64,000 nt of DNA from NCBI RefSeq assembly GCF_004355225.1, contig NZ_CP037933.1:1364001-1428000 (forward strand). The letters are read 5' to 3'. Source of the DNA: Flavobacterium nackdongense. Lineage in GTDB: Bacteria; Bacteroidota; Bacteroidia; Flavobacteriales; Flavobacteriaceae. Both the position numbers and the translations under genes were made by a program. Of this stretch, positions 37,849 through 47,600 are shown piece after piece. Each line of letters begins with the position of its first letter. Position 1 is the first letter of the stretch. A model generated the notes under the pieces. That model searched no databases. It was not told the origin of the DNA and was given only the letters and a program-made list of their open reading frames with translations.

Positions 37849-39132
37849 TTAAAACTCCTCCTCCTTTTTTCGAATAGCCAAAAGCGCCAAAACCGAAATC
37901 AAAGCAGCAGCGGACAAATACAAGCCAACGTAGGCTATGCCATAGCTTTTGGCCAACCAAATCGCAATTAGCGGTGCAAAAGAAGCGCCTATGATTCCCG
38001 CCAGATTAAAGGTCAATGAAGCTCCCGAATACCGCACTTCGGTAGGGAATAATTCCGAAAGAAAAGTGCCCAAAGGCCCGTACGTCAATCCCATCAATCC
38101 CATACCGATACAGACAAAAGTGGTAATCATTGGAGTGCTTCCCGATGCCATACAGAACGAAAAACTGAATCCAAAAAGTAAAATTAAGGTAGAAATTAGA
38201 CTCAAAACCATTTTTCTCCCGAATTTATCGGCTAAAACTGCCGAAATTGGAATTCCAAGCACAAAAAATAATATGGAAAACAACTGGATGATTAGAAAAT
38301 CACGTCTCGAAAAACCCAAATCAGTGGTGGCCCAACTCAAAGTAAAAACGGTCATTAAATAAAAGGTCACAAAGGTAGCCACCGCTGCAAAAGTTCCAAA
38401 AATCAACTCCCATTTATAGGATTTCAAAATCGTTAGTATTGGAATTTTTACTTGCTTTTTCGTTTCCAAAGCATTCGCAAAAGAGGGAGTTTCCGTAATT
38501 TTCAAACGAATATAAAACCCAACCACCACCAATAGCGAACTGGCAATAAACGGAATTCTCCAACCGTAGTCAAAAAACTGCTCTTCAGTTAGCAAATCAC
38601 TCAACAACAGAAAAGTTCCTCCTGAAAGTAACAAACCAATGGGAGCTCCTAGTTGCGGAAACATCCCGTACCAAGCACGTTTTCCCGCCGGTGCATTTTC
38701 GATAGCCAATAAAACCGCTCCACCCCATTCGCCGCCCAAACCCAAACCTTGACCAAAACGGCAAAGCATCAGTAATAAAGGAGCAACGATACCAAGGCTT
38801 TGATAAGTAGGCAAAAATCCGATGGCGACCGTCGAAATTCCCATCGTCAACAAAGCCGCAACCAAGGTCGCTTTGCGTCCAATTTTGTCTCCAAAATGAC
38901 CAAAAACCGCCGAACCTATTGGCCTAGCAAAAAAGGCTATCGAAAAAGTTGCCAAAGATTCAATAGTAGAAGTTGTCGGGTCTGAGCCTGGAAAAAACAA
39001 TTGCGGAAACACTAAAACCGCCGCATTGGCATAAATATAAAAATCGAAAAACTCTATGGTGGTACCTATTAAACTGCCGAACAAAACGTGTTTTAATGAA
39101 TTTACCGTAACGACTTTGGAATTTTCTTGCAT
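37849..39132 (-). CDS. MFS transporter of the metabolite:H+ symporter (MHS) family
   Basis: The 427-residue protein has about 12 membrane helices. It has the MHS signatures SLIGTTIEFFDFYIY in helix 1, FGDKIGRKATLV after helix 2, and GLGLGGEWGGAVLLAIENAP. MHS members carry carboxylates or amino acids such as shikimate, proline, citrate or 2-oxoglutarate with protons. The substrate cannot be named. Met18 of the longest frame (39132) is the likely start. It converges with the adhesin gene with only 4 bases between stop codons. Confidence 0.9.
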   Translation of the reverse strand: MQENSKVVTVNSLKHVLFGSLIGTTIEFFDFYIYANAAVLVFPQLFFPGSDPTTSTIESLATFSIAFFARPIGSAVFGHFGDKIGRKATLVAALLTMGISTVAIGFLPTYQSLGIVAPLLLMLCRFGQGLGLGGEWGGAVLLAIENAPAGKRAWYGMFPQLGAPIGLLLSGGTFLLLSDLLTEEQFFDYGWRIPFIASSLLVVVGFYIRLKITETPSFANALETKKQVKIPILTILKSYKWELIFGTFAAVATFVTFYLMTVFTLSWATTDLGFSRRDFLIIQLFSILFFVLGIPISAVLADKFGRKMVLSLISTLILLFGFSFSFCMASGSTPMITTFVCIGMGLMGLTYGPLGTFLSELFPTEVRYSGASLTFNLAGIIGASFAPLIAIWLAKSYGIAYVGLYLSAAALISVLALLAIRKKEEEF

Positions 39133-39234
39133 TGGTGTAGCTAATATTTTGATAAAAATGATGTTATTTTTCGAAACTAACAAATATTTAGTTCCAATAA
39201 TTTTTCACTAAATTAGCATCAAATAAACTGCAAT

Positions 39235-40881
39235 ATGCCAACAGACTGTATCAGCTATCAAAATTCCGGATATTTCTCTCCTTTGATGAACGACTATTTA
39301 GACCAAAAAAATAATTTGCAATTGTTGGTCAATAGGTTTCCAAGTTTGGAAAATTTTGAAGCTCAAATCAATGAAAAAAAAATCAATTTCCCCTCCCCAG
39401 CCCTCCGCGAAGGAGAGGGAGCAGAAATAAATAACACAACTATTTCTTCAAATAAAAGAGCAATTTTAGTTTCGGTTTTAAAAGCGCAATATGCCAAAAT
39501 AAATACTTCTGAAACAACTTTAAACAACATTACTCTCTTAAACCAATCCAATACTTTTACCATTACCACTGGCCATCAACTGAATTTGTTTACGGGACCT
39601 TTATATTTTTTATATAAAATTATTTCGACGATTAATTTAACCAAAGAGTTAAAAGCAAAATATCCTGAAAATAATTTCGTCCCTATATATTGGATGGCAA
39701 CCGAAGACCACGATTTTGACGAAATAAATTACTTTAATTTCCAGAGTCGGAAGTTTCGCTGGAACACAGTTAGCACAGGGCCTGTCGGTCGATTATCGAC
39801 GGATGGTTTAGCGGATTTTTTTGAAGTCTTTGCACAAGAATTAGGCGCTAGCAAAAATGCGGAGACCCTCCAAAAAATGTTTACCGAATCCTATTTGAAG
39901 CATTCCAATCTAGCAGATGCCACTCGTTATCTTGCCAACGAACTCTTTGCTGACTTTGGTCTGGTAATCATTGATGCCGATAATCCCGATTTGAAACGCA
40001 TCTTTATCCCTTACATTAAGGACGAATTAATAGTACAAACTTCCCACAAAAAAGTTCTTGAGACCACAGAAATACTAAAAGATTATAGCATTCAAGTCAA
40101 TCCTCGTGAAATCAATTTGTTTTATTTGGAAGATGATATGCGCGAGCGGATCGTTTTAGAAAAAGGCATCTACAAAGTGAACAACACTACAATGGAATTT
40201 TCGGAAAGTGAAATCTTAGAATTATTAGAAAATCATCCCGAAAAATTCAGCCCCAATGTAATTATGCGTCCGTTGTATCAGGAAGTGATTTTGCCCAATT
40301 TATGCTACATCGGCGGAGGCGGAGAAATCGCCTATTGGCTGGAATTAAAGTCTTATTTTGATGCTGTAAAGGTTACTTTTCCGATTCTTTTAGTCCGTAA
40401 TTCAGTTCTATTAGCAACAGAAAAGCAAGCCAAAAAAGCAGATAAACTTGGACTCAGTTGGGCGGATTTATTTGCAAAACAAGGCGATTTAGTAAACCGA
40501 AAAACTGCTGAACTATCCGAGTTTCCAATAGATTTATCGATTCAAAAAGATTTTTTAAAAAATCAGTTTCATTATTTAAACAGCTTGGCACTAAAAACAG
40601 ATAAATCCTTTGCAGGAGCTGTAAAAGCGCAAGAAGCCAAACAATTAAAAGGTTTAGAAAATCTCGAAAAACGATTATTAAAAGCCCAAAAACGGAAGCA
40701 TTCTGAAACTTTAGAGCGCCTGACCGATTTGCAAAACGAATTGTTTCCCAATAAAAGTCTACAGGAACGTCAAGCCAACTTTTCAGAATTTTATTTAGAA
40801 TATGGACCAGATTTAATACACAACCTAAAGCAACGATTGCAACCACTAGAAACTTCTTTTGAAATTATTGTACTAGGCTAA
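39235..40881 (+). CDS. bshC: Bacillithiol biosynthesis cysteine-adding enzyme BshC
   Basis: The 548-residue product matches BshC: SGYFSPLMNDYL near the N-terminus, ITTGHQLNLFTGPLYFLYK, PIYWMATEDHDFDEI and IGGGGEIAYWLELKSYF. It adds Cys to GlcN-malate in the last step of bacillithiol synthesis. Residues 52-64 (FPSPALREGEGAE) are encoded by a G/C-rich palindromic repeat inserted in frame between conserved blocks. The protein is therefore somewhat longer than expected. The catalytic blocks are intact, so it is probably active. Confidence 0.93.
   Translation: MPTDCISYQNSGYFSPLMNDYLDQKNNLQLLVNRFPSLENFEAQINEKKINFPSPALREGEGAEINNTTISSNKRAILVSVLKAQYAKINTSETTLNNITLLNQSNTFTITTGHQLNLFTGPLYFLYKIISTINLTKELKAKYPENNFVPIYWMATEDHDFDEINYFNFQSRKFRWNTVSTGPVGRLSTDGLADFFEVFAQELGASKNAETLQKMFTESYLKHSNLADATRYLANELFADFGLVIIDADNPDLKRIFIPYIKDELIVQTSHKKVLETTEILKDYSIQVNPREINLFYLEDDMRERIVLEKGIYKVNNTTMEFSESEILELLENHPEKFSPNVIMRPLYQEVILPNLCYIGGGGEIAYWLELKSYFDAVKVTFPILLVRNSVLLATEKQAKKADKLGLSWADLFAKQGDLVNRKTAELSEFPIDLSIQKDFLKNQFHYLNSLALKTDKSFAGAVKAQEAKQLKGLENLEKRLLKAQKRKHSETLERLTDLQNELFPNKSLQERQANFSEFYLEYGPDLIHNLKQRLQPLETSFEIIVLG
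39390..39424. repeat. Palindromic G/C-rich repeat inserted in bshC
   Basis: A 35-base segment (CCCCTCCCCAGCCCTCC, then GCGAA, then GGAGAGGGAGCAG) has self-complementary ends CCCTCC/GGAGaGGG. It is far richer in G and C than the surrounding gene and is in frame. Confidence 0.65.
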
Positions 40882-40951
40882 CAGCGTTGGACTATTTACC
40901 GTAATTTGTTGAAAATAGCACTAATTACCCAATTAATGTTAAATTATTTGA

Positions 40952-40959
40952 TAAATTTG
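40952..40959 (+). promoter_or_regulatory. Promoter -7 box of the acyltransferase-like gene
   Basis: TAAATTTG lies 63 bases before the ATG at 41023. It supports that start over the upstream in-frame codon at 40906. Confidence 0.5.
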
Positions 40960-41022
40960 TTAGCATTAGAGAAGAATTCAGTGCACTATGAAAACCAAAA
41001 ATTAATTAAAACCACCACAAAA

Positions 41023-42294
41023 ATGATTAAAGAACGCCTAACCTCACTTGATGTATTCCGGGGATTTACTATTATTTTGATGACAATTGTCAATAATCCA
41101 GGAAGTTGGAGCTCGATTTATCCACCATTAGAACATGCTGAATGGAATGGTTGTACCCCAACCGATTTGGTCTTTCCTTTTTTTATTTTTATAATGGGAA
41201 CCGCAGTGCCTTTTGCCATGCCAAATAAAACTTTCGATGGCGCGACTTTCAATAAAATCTTAGTGCGCTCCTTACGCATATTTTGTTTGGGATTATTCTT
41301 GAATTTTTTTAGCAGATTAGATTTTTTTGGTTTAGAGGGTATTCCTTTACTACTGGAAAAATTGGTATTGACGTTTTTAGTTGCGTACGCCTTATTGGGC
41401 ACTTTTAGCCCCAAAATAAAAACAATTTTAGCATTTTCGGTCTTTGCAATTTTACTCTTTTTGGCGTACAGCGGGCTTCCCGCCTATCAAGACGTTAGAA
41501 TTCCTGGCGTTTTACAGCGCATTGCAATCGTCTATTTTTTCAGTTCGCTCTTGTATTTAAAAGGAAATATGAATACTCAAATAATCGTTGCCGCCATTTT
41601 ATTATTGGGGTATTGGGCACTGATGACCCTAGTACCTGTCCCGGGATTTGGAGCAGCAAATCTTGAAAAAGGAACCAATTTAGGGGCCTATATCGACGAT
41701 TTATTCCTACACAACCATATGTACAGCCAGACAAAAACTTGGGATCCAGAAGGAATACTATCGACCATCCCGGCCATTGCCACGGGAATAATCGGAATGT
41801 TAATTGGTCAACAATTAAACCGTGATTTGCCTAAACTCTTACGATTTAAAAAAATATTTTGGATTGGCGTATTGCTGGTTTTTATCGCCAATTTCTATAA
41901 TCTCGTTTTCCCAATCAACAAATCCCTTTGGACCAGTTCCTATGTACTTTATACCGCTGGTTTGGCGAGTATTATTTTAAGCGTTTTATACTATATCATT
42001 GATATCAAAGATTTCTCAAAAGGAACCAAACTCTTCCTTATTTGGGGAGTCAATCCTATGATTGTGTTCTTCTTTTCGGGCATTTTGCCTCGAGTTCTGA
42101 CTATGATAAAAGTGAATCACCCGGAACTGCCTGGAGAACAACTTGGGTTTCAAAGTTTTTTCTACAACTACGGCATTGTTCCTTTGTTCGAAAACCCGTT
42201 GAATGCCTCCCTGGCTTTTGCGCTTTTTTATGTTACGTTTTGGAGTGTTATTTTATGGATTTTATATCAAAACAAATTGTTTTATAAAGTATAA
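41023..42294 (+). CDS. DUF5009 / heparan-alpha-glucosaminide N-acetyltransferase-like membrane protein
   Basis: The 423-residue protein has about ten membrane helices. It starts with the family block RLTSLDVFRGFTIILMTIVNNPGSWS and continues with GCTPTDLVFPFFIFIMGTAVPF. Relatives include human HGSNAT, which acetylates glucosamine using acetyl-CoA, and bacterial COG4299 proteins of unclear role. It may transfer acetyl groups to envelope sugars. The longer frame from 40906 is rejected because the -7 box lies within it. Confidence 0.85.
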   Translation: MIKERLTSLDVFRGFTIILMTIVNNPGSWSSIYPPLEHAEWNGCTPTDLVFPFFIFIMGTAVPFAMPNKTFDGATFNKILVRSLRIFCLGLFLNFFSRLDFFGLEGIPLLLEKLVLTFLVAYALLGTFSPKIKTILAFSVFAILLFLAYSGLPAYQDVRIPGVLQRIAIVYFFSSLLYLKGNMNTQIIVAAILLLGYWALMTLVPVPGFGAANLEKGTNLGAYIDDLFLHNHMYSQTKTWDPEGILSTIPAIATGIIGMLIGQQLNRDLPKLLRFKKIFWIGVLLVFIANFYNLVFPINKSLWTSSYVLYTAGLASIILSVLYYIIDIKDFSKGTKLFLIWGVNPMIVFFFSGILPRVLTMIKVNHPELPGEQLGFQSFFYNYGIVPLFENPLNASLAFALFYVTFWSVILWILYQNKLFYKV

Positions 42295-42371
42295 AGAGCG
42301 AATCGAAGCATATTGAACTTTTTTTTGCGAATTTTACGTTAAAATGAATGAATTATTCGATTAATTAGCGC

Positions 42372-42379
42372 TATTTTTG
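42372..42379 (+). promoter_or_regulatory. Promoter -7 box of ndk
   Basis: TATTTTTG lies 27 bases before the ATG at 42407 and overlaps the alternative start at 42377. Confidence 0.55.
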
Positions 42380-42406
42380 CCCCCAATTAAAAAAAAAAAA
42401 AGAAAA

Positions 42407-42826
42407 ATGGCAACGAACAGAACTTTTACTATGATCAAACCCGATGCGGTCAAAAACGGACACATTGGATCAATTTTGGCAATGATTACCAATGCAGGAT
42501 TCAAAATTACCTCCTTGAAATTGACACAATTAACCGTATCAGATGCCGAAAAATTTTATGCGATTCATTCTGAAAGACCTTTCTTTGGCGAATTGGTAGC
42601 ATTTATGAGCAGTGGACCAATTGTAGCAGCTATCCTTGAAAAAGAAAATGCAGTAGCCGATTTCAGAACTTTGATCGGAGCGACCAATCCCGCCGATGCT
42701 GCCGAAGGAACTATCCGCAAGCTGTATGCGACCTCAATGGGCGAAAATGCGGTTCACGGTTCAGATAGCGATGAAAATGCTGCCATCGAAGGAGCTTTTC
42801 ATTTTGCTGGAAGAGAACAATTTTAG
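42407..42826 (+). CDS. ndk: Nucleoside diphosphate kinase
   Basis: The 139-residue product starts [18 protein letters not shown] and holds the active-site His in [12 protein letters not shown]. Length and motifs are normal for the family. It balances nucleoside di- and triphosphate pools with ATP as phosphate donor. The start at 42407 is chosen from family N-termini and the promoter position. Confidence 0.97.
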   Translation: MATNRTFTMIKPDAVKNGHIGSILAMITNAGFKITSLKLTQLTVSDAEKFYAIHSERPFFGELVAFMSSGPIVAAILEKENAVADFRTLIGATNPADAAEGTIRKLYATSMGENAVHGSDSDENAAIEGAFHFAGREQF

Positions 42827-42887
42827 TATTTAGTGTTCGGTTTTTAGTATTCAGCCACAATTGGTCTGAATACGAATAAAAAATAGA

Positions 42888-42920
42888 AACACGAATTGCA
42901 CTAATTCGCACGAAAAAGAA
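42888..42920 (-). repeat. Dispersed intergenic repeat, copy 2
   Basis: On the minus strand this reads CGTGCGAATTAGTGCAATTC followed by GTGTTT, close to the copy at 1401-1430. Confidence 0.4.
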
Positions 42921-42932
42921 TTTGTTATAAAA

Positions 42933-42960
42933 AAAATCCTGAGCTCTCACTCAGGATTTT
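42933..42960 (-). terminator. Terminator of sucC
   Basis: The 11-bp stem AAAATCCTGAG/CTCAGGATTTT lies 23 bases downstream of the sucC stop on the minus strand and continues into a T-rich stretch. Confidence 0.8.
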
Positions 42961-42982
42961 CAGTATAGTATGATTTCTAAAT

Positions 42983-44176
42983 TTAAGAAAGCGCTTTTTT
43001 AACTTGGTCAGCAGCTTCTTGAAATTGTACCGCCGATAAAATTGGCATTCCTGAATTATCGATCAATTCTTTGGCAATTTCAGCATTGGTTCCTTGCAAA
43101 CGAACGATAATTGGCACTTTTATAGCGTCACCCATATTTTTGTAAGCATCAACAACACCTTGTGCCACACGGTCACAACGAACGATACCTCCAAAAATAT
43201 TAATCAAAATAGCTTTTACATTTGGATCTTTCAAGATGATACGGAAGGCCAATTCCACACGTTTGGCATCGGCTGTTCCTCCTACGTCCAAGAAGTTGGC
43301 TGGTTCAAAACCGGCATATTTTATCAAGTCCATCGTCGCCATGGCTAATCCAGCTCCGTTGACCATACAACCTACGGTTCCGTCCAAATCGACATAATTT
43401 AAACCAGCTGCTTTTGCTTCTACTTCGATTGGGTTTTCCTCACGAACGTCGCGCATTTCGGCCAATTTCGGATGACGATATAAGGCATTATCATCTAAAT
43501 TTACTTTAGCATCAACAGCAATGATTTTATTATCCGAAGTTTTTAAAACTGGATTAATTTCAAACATGGATGCATCAGAACCAATGTAAGCTTTGTATAA
43601 TGCATCAACAAACTGAACCATTTCTTTGAAAGCATTTCCAGAAAGACCTAAGTTAAAGGCGATTCTTCTGGCTTGAAAACCTTGCAATCCCACAGTAGGA
43701 TCAATTTCCTCGGTAAAAATTAAATGAGGTGTTGTCTCGGCAACATGCTCGATATCCATTCCTCCTTCGGTAGAATACATAATCATATTGCGACCTCTAC
43801 CTCTATTCAGCAAAACTGACATATAAAATTCAGAGGTTTCGCTTTCGCCAGGATAATACACATCCTCAGCAATCAAAACTTTATGAACTTTTTTCCCCTC
43901 AGCCGATGTTTGCGGGGTGATCAAATTCATTCCAATGATTTGTTCGGCTAATTCTTCCACTTGTTGCAGATTTTTGGCAAGTTTCACTCCGCCGCCTTTA
44001 CCACGTCCACCAGCGTGAACTTGTGCTTTTACTACATGCCATCCTGTTCCGGTTTCGGCAGTCAATTGTTTAGCAACAGCAACAGCTTCTTGTGGGTTGT
44101 TGGCTACATATCCACGTTGCACTTTTACACCATAACTGGCTAAGATTTGTTTTCCTTGGTATTCGTGTATGTCCAT
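42983..44176 (-). CDS. sucC: Succinate-CoA ligase (ADP-forming) subunit beta
   Basis: The 397-residue product is full length. It begins MDIHEYQGKQILASYGV (ATP-grasp). It contains KAQVHAGGRGKGGGVKLA, DLDGTVGCMVNGAGLAM, and the CoA-side loop NIFGGIVRCDRVAQG. It makes ATP (or GTP) from succinyl-CoA in the TCA cycle together with SucD. No sucD is adjacent, which is common in Bacteroidota. It has its own promoter. Confidence 0.97.
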   Translation of the reverse strand: MDIHEYQGKQILASYGVKVQRGYVANNPQEAVAVAKQLTAETGTGWHVVKAQVHAGGRGKGGGVKLAKNLQQVEELAEQIIGMNLITPQTSAEGKKVHKVLIAEDVYYPGESETSEFYMSVLLNRGRGRNMIMYSTEGGMDIEHVAETTPHLIFTEEIDPTVGLQGFQARRIAFNLGLSGNAFKEMVQFVDALYKAYIGSDASMFEINPVLKTSDNKIIAVDAKVNLDDNALYRHPKLAEMRDVREENPIEVEAKAAGLNYVDLDGTVGCMVNGAGLAMATMDLIKYAGFEPANFLDVGGTADAKRVELAFRIILKDPNVKAILINIFGGIVRCDRVAQGVVDAYKNMGDAIKVPIIVRLQGTNAEIAKELIDNSGMPILSAVQFQEAADQVKKALS

Positions 44177-44212
44177 TATTGAGTTATTTTTTGCGTCTAT
44201 AAAAAAGTGCTA

Positions 44213-44220
44213 CAAACATA
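44213..44220 (-). promoter_or_regulatory. Promoter -7 box of sucC
   Basis: TATGTTTG on the minus strand lies 36 bases before the ATG at 44176. Confidence 0.5.
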
Positions 44221-44553
44221 ACAAAAATTCATCTTAAAACTAAAAATCTTTTTTTTAATAAAAGCATAATTTTTTAGGGATAAAAAAAACGCAGAATTAA
44301 TGGGTTTTCTCTCCGATAAATCCAATTTTTCGAACACAATATTGCATAAAAATCAAACAAAACAAAATCACTATATCGTTTGAGAATTTGAAATAAAACG
44401 ACGAAAACAAGGGGCATATTTATTGAAATTAGTCCAAATTATCAAATTAGAATTATCGTTTTGTTAATTTGAATGATTCTTAATGATTAATTGCTATTTA
44501 TTGAATGATTTTTTAACATAATAGCAAAAATAAGTTAAAGACAAACATAATAA

Positions 44554-44583
44554 TTGATGTGAATAATGAAATCTTTATTTTTG
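44554..44583 (+). promoter_or_regulatory. Promoter of gltBD, TTG-N19-TATTTTTG
   Basis: TTG (44554-44556) and TATTTTTG (44576-44583) are 19 bases apart, a complete Bacteroidota housekeeping promoter. It fixes the gltB start at 44602, because the alternative ATG at 44566 lies upstream of transcription. Confidence 0.7.
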
Positions 44584-44601
44584 CATAAAAAAATAATAAG
44601 C

Positions 44602-47600
44602 ATGAAAATTAAAGAACAAGGTCTTTATTTGCCCGAATTCGAGCATGAGAACTGTGGAGCTGGGTTTATTTGCAATCTTAAAGGCGAGAAAACCAATCAA
44701 ATTATTCACGACGCTTTGGAAATCCTAGTAAAACTGGAGCATCGTGGTGGTGTAAGTGCAGATGGAAAAACCGGTGATGGTGCTGGTTTATTGATAGATA
44801 TCCCTCACGAATATTTCAACAGAGTTTGTGATTTCAAGTTACCCGCTGCCCGTGAATATGCGGTCGGAATGGTCTTTTTACCAAAAACTGAAAATCAATA
44901 TGTTTTTTGTAAAGGCATATTTGAAAAAGAAATAAAGAATCAAGGCTTAACCATTTTGGGATGGAGAGATGTTCCTGTAGACTCTTCGCAGTTAGGAGAA
45001 ATTGCTTTAGCCTCTGAACCGACTATAAAACAAATATTTATAGGAAAAAGTGAAGTTATTGATGAGCCTACTTTCAAAGCCAAGTTGTATGCTGCTCGTA
45101 AAATCACGGAACACACTATCATTAATTCGAAAATTTCTGAGAATTCCTATTTTTACATTCCAAGTTTATCGACTACCACTTTAATATATAAAGGTATCAT
45201 TATGCCTGAAGATATTGGGCCGTATTATACCGATTTACAACAAACCGATTTAGTAACGCGTTTGGCCTTAGTTCACCAACGTTTTTCGACCAACACTATG
45301 CCTTCATGGGAATTGGCACAACCGTTTAGATACATCTGTCAAAACGGCGAAATCAATACTTTACGTGGTAACGTAAGCAGAATGCGTGTTCGGGAAGAAA
45401 TCATGAAAAGTGATGTTTTTGGGCCTCAAATAGATAAATTATTCCCTATCATTATTCCTGGAAAATCAGACTCTGCTTCTATGGATATGGTGGTTGAATT
45501 GTTGATGCACACCGGAAGATCGCTACCGGAAGTAATGATGATGATGATCCCAGAAGCTTGGGAAAAACACCAAACCATGTCGCCTGAACGCAAAGCATTT
45601 TACGAATACAATGCGTGTATTATGGAACCTTGGGATGGACCGGCTTCGGTACCATTTTCCGATGGTGATTATGTGGGAGCTTTATTAGACCGAAATGGTT
45701 TGAGACCTTCGAGATACACTGTGACCAAAAGTGGTAAATTGATTATGGCATCAGAAATTGGTGTTGTCGATGTTGCTCCGGAAGATGTAGAAAGCCACGG
45801 AAGATTGGAACCAGGCAAAATGTTCTTGGTGGATATGAACGAAGGACGCATCATCAATGATGAAGAAATAAAAAGCAAAATTGTTTCCGAAAGACCTTAT
45901 CAAGAGTGGTTAAATCAATACCGATTACACCTGAAAGATGTGCCGAGTACTTCCGAAGTTTGTTCGATCGAAACTATTGATTTAGCAACTAGAGAACGTT
46001 TGTTTAATTACACTTTAGAAGACATTCAAGATGTAATTACGCCAATGGCTCAATCCGGGAAAGAAACCCTAGGCTCAATGGGTACGGATACTCCACTAGC
46101 CGTTTTATCAGACAGACCTCAATTAATTGCCAATTATTTTAAACAATTATTCGCCCAAGTGACCAATCCGCCTTTGGATGGAATTCGGGAAGAAATTGTA
46201 ACTGATATTAGCTTAGCTTTAGGTCAAGACCGCAATATTTTTGATATTTCTAGCAAACAATGCAGAAAATTAAGAATTCAAAATCCGGTAATTTCGAATA
46301 AAGATTTAGAAAAAATTAGAGCGATTTCGATCGACCATTTCCACGCCGAAACCTTTTCCATTTTATATCCAAAAGCAAAAGGATTGAATGGTTTAGAAGA
46401 TGCTTTAGACGCTTTAATCATTCAAGTAACTAAAGCCGTAGAAAGAGGTACCAATATCATCATTTTATCCGACAGAGGCGTGAATAAGGATTTAGCTCCT
46501 ATCCCCTCTTTATTGGCTTGTTCGTATGTCAATCATCAGATGAACCGTTTGCGCAAGCGTTCTTATTTTGATATTATTATCGAATCGGCTGAACCACGCG
46601 AACCACATCATTTTGCTACTTTATTTGGCTATGGTGCCAGTGCGATCAATCCGTATATGGTCAATGAAATTATTCGTGTTCAAGTGCGCGAAGGATTTAT
46701 TACCGGAATCGATGAAACAAAAGCCGTTCACAATTTCAATAAAGCCATCGGAAACGGAATTGTAAAAATTATGAACAAAATCGGAATCTCTACTTTACAT
46801 TCCTACAGAGGTTCTCAAATATTCGAAATCGTAGGTTTCAATTCAAAATTCGTCGAAAAATACTTCCCCTATACAACATCAAGAATTCAAGGAATTGGAT
46901 TGTACGAAATTGAAAAGGAAATCAACGAAAGATACAAATATGCCTACCCAGATCATTTAATTCCGAATCGTTTAGGATTAAATATTGGTGGAGAATACCG
47001 TTGGAGAAGAAACGGGGAACGTCATATGTTCAACCCTACAACTATTGCTAAACTGCAGCAAGCGGTGCGATTGAGCGATCAATCGAGTTACAACGAATAT
47101 TCAAAAGCCGTAAATGATCAAGCACACAATTTGATGACCATTCGAGGTTTATTTGAATTTGACAATTTAAATCCAATACCATTGGACGAAGTAGAGCCTT
47201 GGACAGAAATTGTAAAACGTTTCAAAACCGGAGCAATGTCTTACGGATCCATTTCAAGAGAAGCTCACGAAAACTTGGCCATCGCAATGAACCGTATCGG
47301 TGGAAAATCGAATTCAGGTGAAGGTGGAGAGAACAGAAAACGTTTTCAACCCGATATGAATGGTGACAGTCGTAACTCGGCTATCAAACAAGTTGCTTCG
47401 GGACGTTTTGGAGTAACTTCACACTATTTGTCAAGTGCCAAAGAAATTCAGATTAAAATGGCTCAAGGTGCAAAACCTGGAGAAGGTGGACAGTTGCCAG
47501 GCGAAAAAGTATTGCCTTGGATTGCCGAAGCGCGTAATTCAACTCCTTATGTGGGATTGATTTCGCCACCGCCACACCACGATATTTATTCTATCGAAGA

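Larger units (their letters stand above)
44177..44601. other. Intergenic region between sucC and gltB
   Basis: The 425 AT-rich bases hold the two divergent promoters. I see no ORF, RNA gene or repeat in the middle (44230-44540). Confidence 0.5.

Noticed and set aside
44230..44540. Possible small RNA between sucC and gltB
   Set aside because: There is no promoter-terminator pair in the gap other than those of the two genes, and no stable stem.
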